Assembly: GCF_040436345.1 (NCBI RefSeq)
Contig: NC_133218.1
Location: 21,431,570-21,495,569 of the forward strand
Direction: 5' to 3'
Source of the DNA: Pagrus major
Lineage: Eukaryota; Chordata; Actinopteri; Spariformes; Sparidae
DNA: 64,000 nt
Shown: positions 62,101 to 64,000 of the stretch, one piece after another
Layout: the number at the start of each line of letters is the position of its first letter
How positions within the stretch are numbered: the stretch's first letter is position 1
Program-made: the position numbers and the translations under genes
The notes under the pieces: model-generated
What the model saw: the letters and a program-made list of their open reading frames with translations, nothing else
The model's database searches: none
What the model was told of the DNA's origin: nothing

Positions 62101-64000
62101 AGTGCGTCTTTGGTTTTTGTATCTCTCTAATATTTTTTGTGTGTATTTGCTCCAGTCTGTTTTGTTGGTTGTGCTGCTTGCTTTTTGGACATAAGCTTAT
62201 TAAAGCTTGCTTTTTGTTTTCACCTGCCTGCCTTTAAGTGTTTTGTATTTGGGTCTTCACAGTTTTTTGCATACTGTGACAAAGAGTTCATATATGGCCA
62301 AAAGTATGTAAACACCTCTGTCCACATGCTTTTGTCCTTGTCCTTTAAGGTTGTTTTTTGTGGTTTGGGCTGGACCCCTAACCTAATACAGAACCATCAT
62401 GGTACTGCTGCTAGTGTTTGGGAAAGGGCAGGCACTTTCATAAAATACTTGGTGATTGGATGAATCATCTGTCTGTCATCGTCTATCACTATCAACTTCA
62501 GCCAGTCAGATCAGCAGCAGGAGAGTGCTACCACCAGTGGACCCAGTAAAATCCAACTCTGATAACTCTATAACTATATAACCGATGCTATAGCAGTATC
62601 TTTGCTCCTCTCACTGTTTGTCACACCTAAACCAGGCCTGTAGCTGCCAGTAGTTCCTTATATGATGCTGATTGGTTGATTTCAATATGGATCCAGCTGC
62701 CTTGCAAAGTAAACTAACTTCTTCATTCCAATTAGGGGACCTCTTAATGCAACAGCATATAATGGTATTTGCAACGACGGTGTGAGTAAAATGTTGGCCC
62801 ACAGTCTGGGGGATGCCCATGGCTTTGAAATGAAATGGTCAACAGCCACATATGGCTGTAGTAGTCTAGCCTTATATGCTTTTGGCCACATGGTAATCAA
62901 CTCCTTGATGCCCTCTGGTGGTACTAACCTCGATATGTTGTCGTCATAACTGAGCACTCCATAGGTGAAACATATGACGCCCATGACGGCTGCGAAGAAC
63001 AGCATCTCTGTGTAGAAGCCGAGCCAGGCGAAGTAGATCCCGATCTTTTCCCCGTAGTACTTCCTGCAAGCACACAATCAAACTGCGCATTTAACTCTGA
63101 GCAGAGTTTCCGCCAGAAACGCTTCGGTGAAAGAAATATTACATCCTGTGTGAAAAACAAAAGATGACAGCCTCAGCTTGTTTACCTGATGAGGTTGAGA
63201 GGTTGCTCTTTGTAAAAACAGAGGAATCTTGCCCAGTGCTTGTACAAGTTGTAGCGCTCACTCTCACATTCTGCATTTCTTGCCCTTTTCCAGTATCGAC
63301 ACTGAAAGGAGGAGAAAAAATGCAGCGTGGGCCTATGAGTGAAGACTCTTTGAAAACTAAACAAAAGGTTCTCAGCAGGAAAGTGAATAATGAATCTTTC
63401 TTAATATAACATTTTCATCAGATTTTCCTTTCCTCTCTTTTCCATCTTTACAATTATTAGGAATTAGAAACAAATAAATGACAAATATCATGGAAAATAA
63501 GTTCCCAAAGTGGGACATGCACAAACAAATGACACAAATGTGCTTGAAATGAAAGTCAATAACATTTTTGCAGTCCAATTTACGACTACAAAACTCTTTT
63601 TATATGTAAAATTCAGTGTAATAGTAGCAGTAAAACTACCACTGACAGTAAAATGTGCCCGTTCTACAGAGCTGCTCCCGTCAGTGTGTTTAATTATCAC
63701 GTACCAGCAGCACTTCAAAGTACTTAATATGGAATTGGGTTAGTTAAACTCAAAGCATCATATCATAAATCTTGCATGGGATCGCATGATAAAAGTAGTA
63801 GCTGAACACACTTTTCTCCCTCTGTAATGAAGTAAAAGTAAAAAGTTAAAAAAAGGTAAAGTCCCAGCATTTCTAAAAGCTGAATCTAACACGAGTAAAT
63901 GTACTTTAATATGTTTGCATATTAATGCTCTTTCTTCCGTGTGCCTTACATCATGAAGTGGAAAAGCTGTTGTATACGTCCCGTTGCTGAGAAGTCGCTT
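55917..64000 (-). CDS. ano5: Anoctamin-5 (TMEM16E), 3-prime 15 exons, 5-prime end outside window
   Basis: TMEM16-family membrane protein, linked in mammals to calcium-dependent phospholipid scrambling and muscle membrane repair; human mutations cause limb-girdle muscular dystrophy and gnathodiaphyseal dysplasia. Exons in transcript order: >64000-63950, 63301-63186, 63063-62929, 61692-61587, 61399-61339, 60959-60808, 60673-60599, 60491-60266, 59844-59666, 59522-59425, 58436-58306, 58127-57922, 57803-57622, 56354-56249, 56141-55917. They give 682 residues of a protein that is about 913 in human. Calcium-site acidic residues typical of TMEM16 are present: Glu in GNIQEA (TM6), two Glu in EYLEM (TM7), Glu and Asp in ILEIRVDAW (TM8). 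The first TM6 ligand position is Gly where TMEM16A has Asn, as in human ANO5. [18 protein letters not shown] and [16 protein letters not shown] identify ANO5 rather than other anoctamins. Confidence 0.96.
56249..56354 (-). CDS. ano5: ano5 exon (TM10)
   Basis: Encodes [20 protein letters not shown] and [16 protein letters not shown]. Acceptor GTACAG, donor GTAAGA. Confidence 0.97.
57179..57611. mobile_element. Foldback (MITE-like) element in ano5 intron
   Basis: Ends TTAAAGGGGCATTTTACCCC and (inverted) TTAAAGGGACAGGTCACCCT. The inner block GCAGAAGGAAGC is mirrored by GCTTCCTTCTGCG, and TTTTTATC/AATAGAT blocks also mirror. AGCTCT lies just outside or at both ends and may be a target-site duplication. 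It finishes 10 bp from the donor site of the 57622-57803 exon. Confidence 0.7.
57622..57803 (-). CDS. ano5: ano5 exon (TM9 and luminal loop)
   Basis: Encodes [38 protein letters not shown] and FDNATTTC, with three sequons in the luminal loop (NNS, NIS, NAT). Acceptor CACAG, donor GTACTA. A foldback element ends 10 bp beyond the donor. Confidence 0.95.
57922..58127 (-). CDS. ano5: ano5 exon (TM7-TM8)
   Basis: Encodes [40 protein letters not shown] and [16 protein letters not shown]. Holds the Glu/Asp pair of the calcium site. Acceptor TTTCAG, donor GTGAGT. Confidence 0.97.
58306..58436 (-). CDS. ano5: ano5 exon (TM6-TM7 loop)
   Basis: Encodes [40 protein letters not shown] and LEM. The two Glu of EYLEM are the TM7 calcium ligands. 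Acceptor GATAG, donor GTGAGT. Confidence 0.96.
59425..59522 (-). CDS. ano5: ano5 exon (TM6)
   Basis: Encodes [20 protein letters not shown] and [13 protein letters not shown]. The Glu of GNIQE corresponds to a calcium ligand in TMEM16A; the Asn ligand four residues before it is Gly here. Acceptor TCCTAG, donor GTGAGT. Confidence 0.96.
59666..59844 (-). CDS. ano5: ano5 exon (TM5 region)
   Basis: Encodes [40 protein letters not shown] and [10 protein letters not shown], a signature block of anoctamins. Acceptor CTGCAG, donor GTGAGT. Confidence 0.97.
60266..60491 (-). CDS. ano5: ano5 exon (TM3-TM4)
   Basis: Encodes [40 protein letters not shown] and [11 protein letters not shown]. Acceptor CCACAG, donor GTAAAA. 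Confidence 0.96.
60599..60673 (-). CDS. ano5: ano5 exon (start of TM3)
   Basis: Exactly 25 codons, [20 protein letters not shown] then TVLFW. Acceptor TTTCAG, donor GTAACT. Confidence 0.93.
60808..60959 (-). CDS. ano5: ano5 exon (TM2 end and cytosolic loop)
   Basis: Encodes [38 protein letters not shown] and RRLNKITK. Acceptor TGGCAG. The donor AAG/GTGCTT is weak beyond the GT, but phase and homology demand it. Confidence 0.93.
61339..61399 (-). CDS. ano5: ano5 exon (start of TM2)
   Basis: A 61-nt exon encoding [20 protein letters not shown]. Acceptor TTCCAG, donor GTGAGT. Confidence 0.93.
61587..61692 (-). CDS. ano5: ano5 exon (cysteine-rich luminal loop)
   Basis: Encodes [35 protein letters not shown]. 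The CPLCD...[10 protein letters not shown] pattern is the conserved disulphide loop between TM1 and TM2, and NST is a sequon. Acceptor CTCTAG, donor TGG/GTAAAA. Found by translation; it is too short to stand out as an ORF. Confidence 0.92.
61888..62281 (+). mobile_element. Candidate solo LTR in ano5 intron
   Basis: 394 bp starting TGTCATGG and ending CTGTGACA (TG...CA ends with short inverted termini). Flanked by AAGAC and AAGAG, a possible imperfect 5-bp target duplication. A TACTTAAGTCC TATA-like site and a TTATTAAAGC near the 3-prime part fit LTR structure. No internal retroelement genes adjoin it. Confidence 0.55.
62288..62895. mobile_element. Terminal-inverted-repeat element in ano5 intron
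   Basis: Left end ATATATGGCCAAAAGTATGT and right end TATATGCTTTTGGCCACAT are inverted relatives, resembling Tc1/mariner-type non-autonomous elements of fish. No transposase frame. The right end is about 36 bp from an ano5 exon donor. Confidence 0.55.
62929..63063 (-). CDS. ano5: ano5 exon (TM1)
   Basis: Encodes [20 protein letters not shown] and [20 protein letters not shown], the first membrane helix of the anoctamin domain. Acceptor TTGCAG, donor GTTAGT. A terminal-repeat element ends about 36 bp past the donor. Confidence 0.96.
63186..63301 (-). CDS. ano5: ano5 exon (cytosolic segment before TM1)
   Basis: Encodes [20 protein letters not shown] then [18 protein letters not shown]. Acceptor TTTCAG, donor GTAAAC. 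Confidence 0.94.
63950..64000 (-). CDS. ano5: ano5 exon, partial (cut by window edge)
   Basis: The last 17 codons of an exon that extends beyond the window: [17 protein letters not shown], matching the ANO5 segment just before the first transmembrane domain. Donor GTAAGG. It joins in phase to CRYWKRA in the next exon. Confidence 0.88.

Overview
This is a vertebrate nuclear window, almost certainly from a teleost fish and probably a spiny-rayed (percomorph) one. Genes are split into many small exons with GT/AG introns, intergenic space is wide, (CA)n/(GT)n microsatellites are frequent, and many dispersed repeats and foldback elements carry the TTAAAGG...CCTTTAA or AAAGGTCCGG-type sequences common in percomorph genomes. 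No prokaryotic, organellar or CRISPR-like feature was seen.

Three protein-coding genes are supported, all on the minus strand, so they read from right to left. (1) ano5 (anoctamin-5/TMEM16E): 63950-64000 is the last part of an exon cut by the window edge and the stop codon is at 55917. Fifteen exons give the C-terminal 682 residues. (2) slc17a6 (vesicular glutamate transporter 2, VGLUT2): complete, 12 coding exons from 51164 to 38912, 581 residues. (3) gas2 (growth arrest-specific 2): complete, 7 coding exons from 13596 to 407, 480 residues from the first ATG. I placed every junction on a GT...AG pair, and codon phase is continuous through all three models. The order ano5-slc17a6-gas2 in one orientation matches the human 11p14 block (ANO5-SLC17A6-FANCF-GAS2). 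The intronless fancf gene expected between slc17a6 and gas2 is not visible. Which teleost paralogue (a or b) each gene is cannot be settled from sequence alone.

Layout: 1-406 gas2 3-prime flank; 407-13596 gas2; 13597-38911 about 25 kb of gene-free DNA with repeats, long microsatellites and several unique, homeodomain-site-rich stretches that look like candidate enhancers; 38912-51164 slc17a6; 51165-55916 slc17a6 5-prime flank and ano5 3-prime flank; 55917-64000 ano5 3-prime two thirds. The three genes do not share a pathway. VGLUT2 loads glutamate into synaptic vesicles, GAS2 links actin and microtubules, and ANO5 is an intracellular or muscle-membrane anoctamin. Their linkage is ancestral synteny.

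Points most worth a second look are: a long Ser/Thr/Pro-rich insertion in gas2 coding exon 5; a near-perfect 75-bp inverted repeat 82 nt upstream of the slc17a6 exon 2 acceptor; a foldback element ending 10 nt from an ano5 donor site; a CCAAT/CRE/GC-box/X-box/ETS cluster inside slc17a6 intron 3 with no gene attached; and candidate conserved non-coding elements in the 25-kb gap. I found no convincing new gene system.
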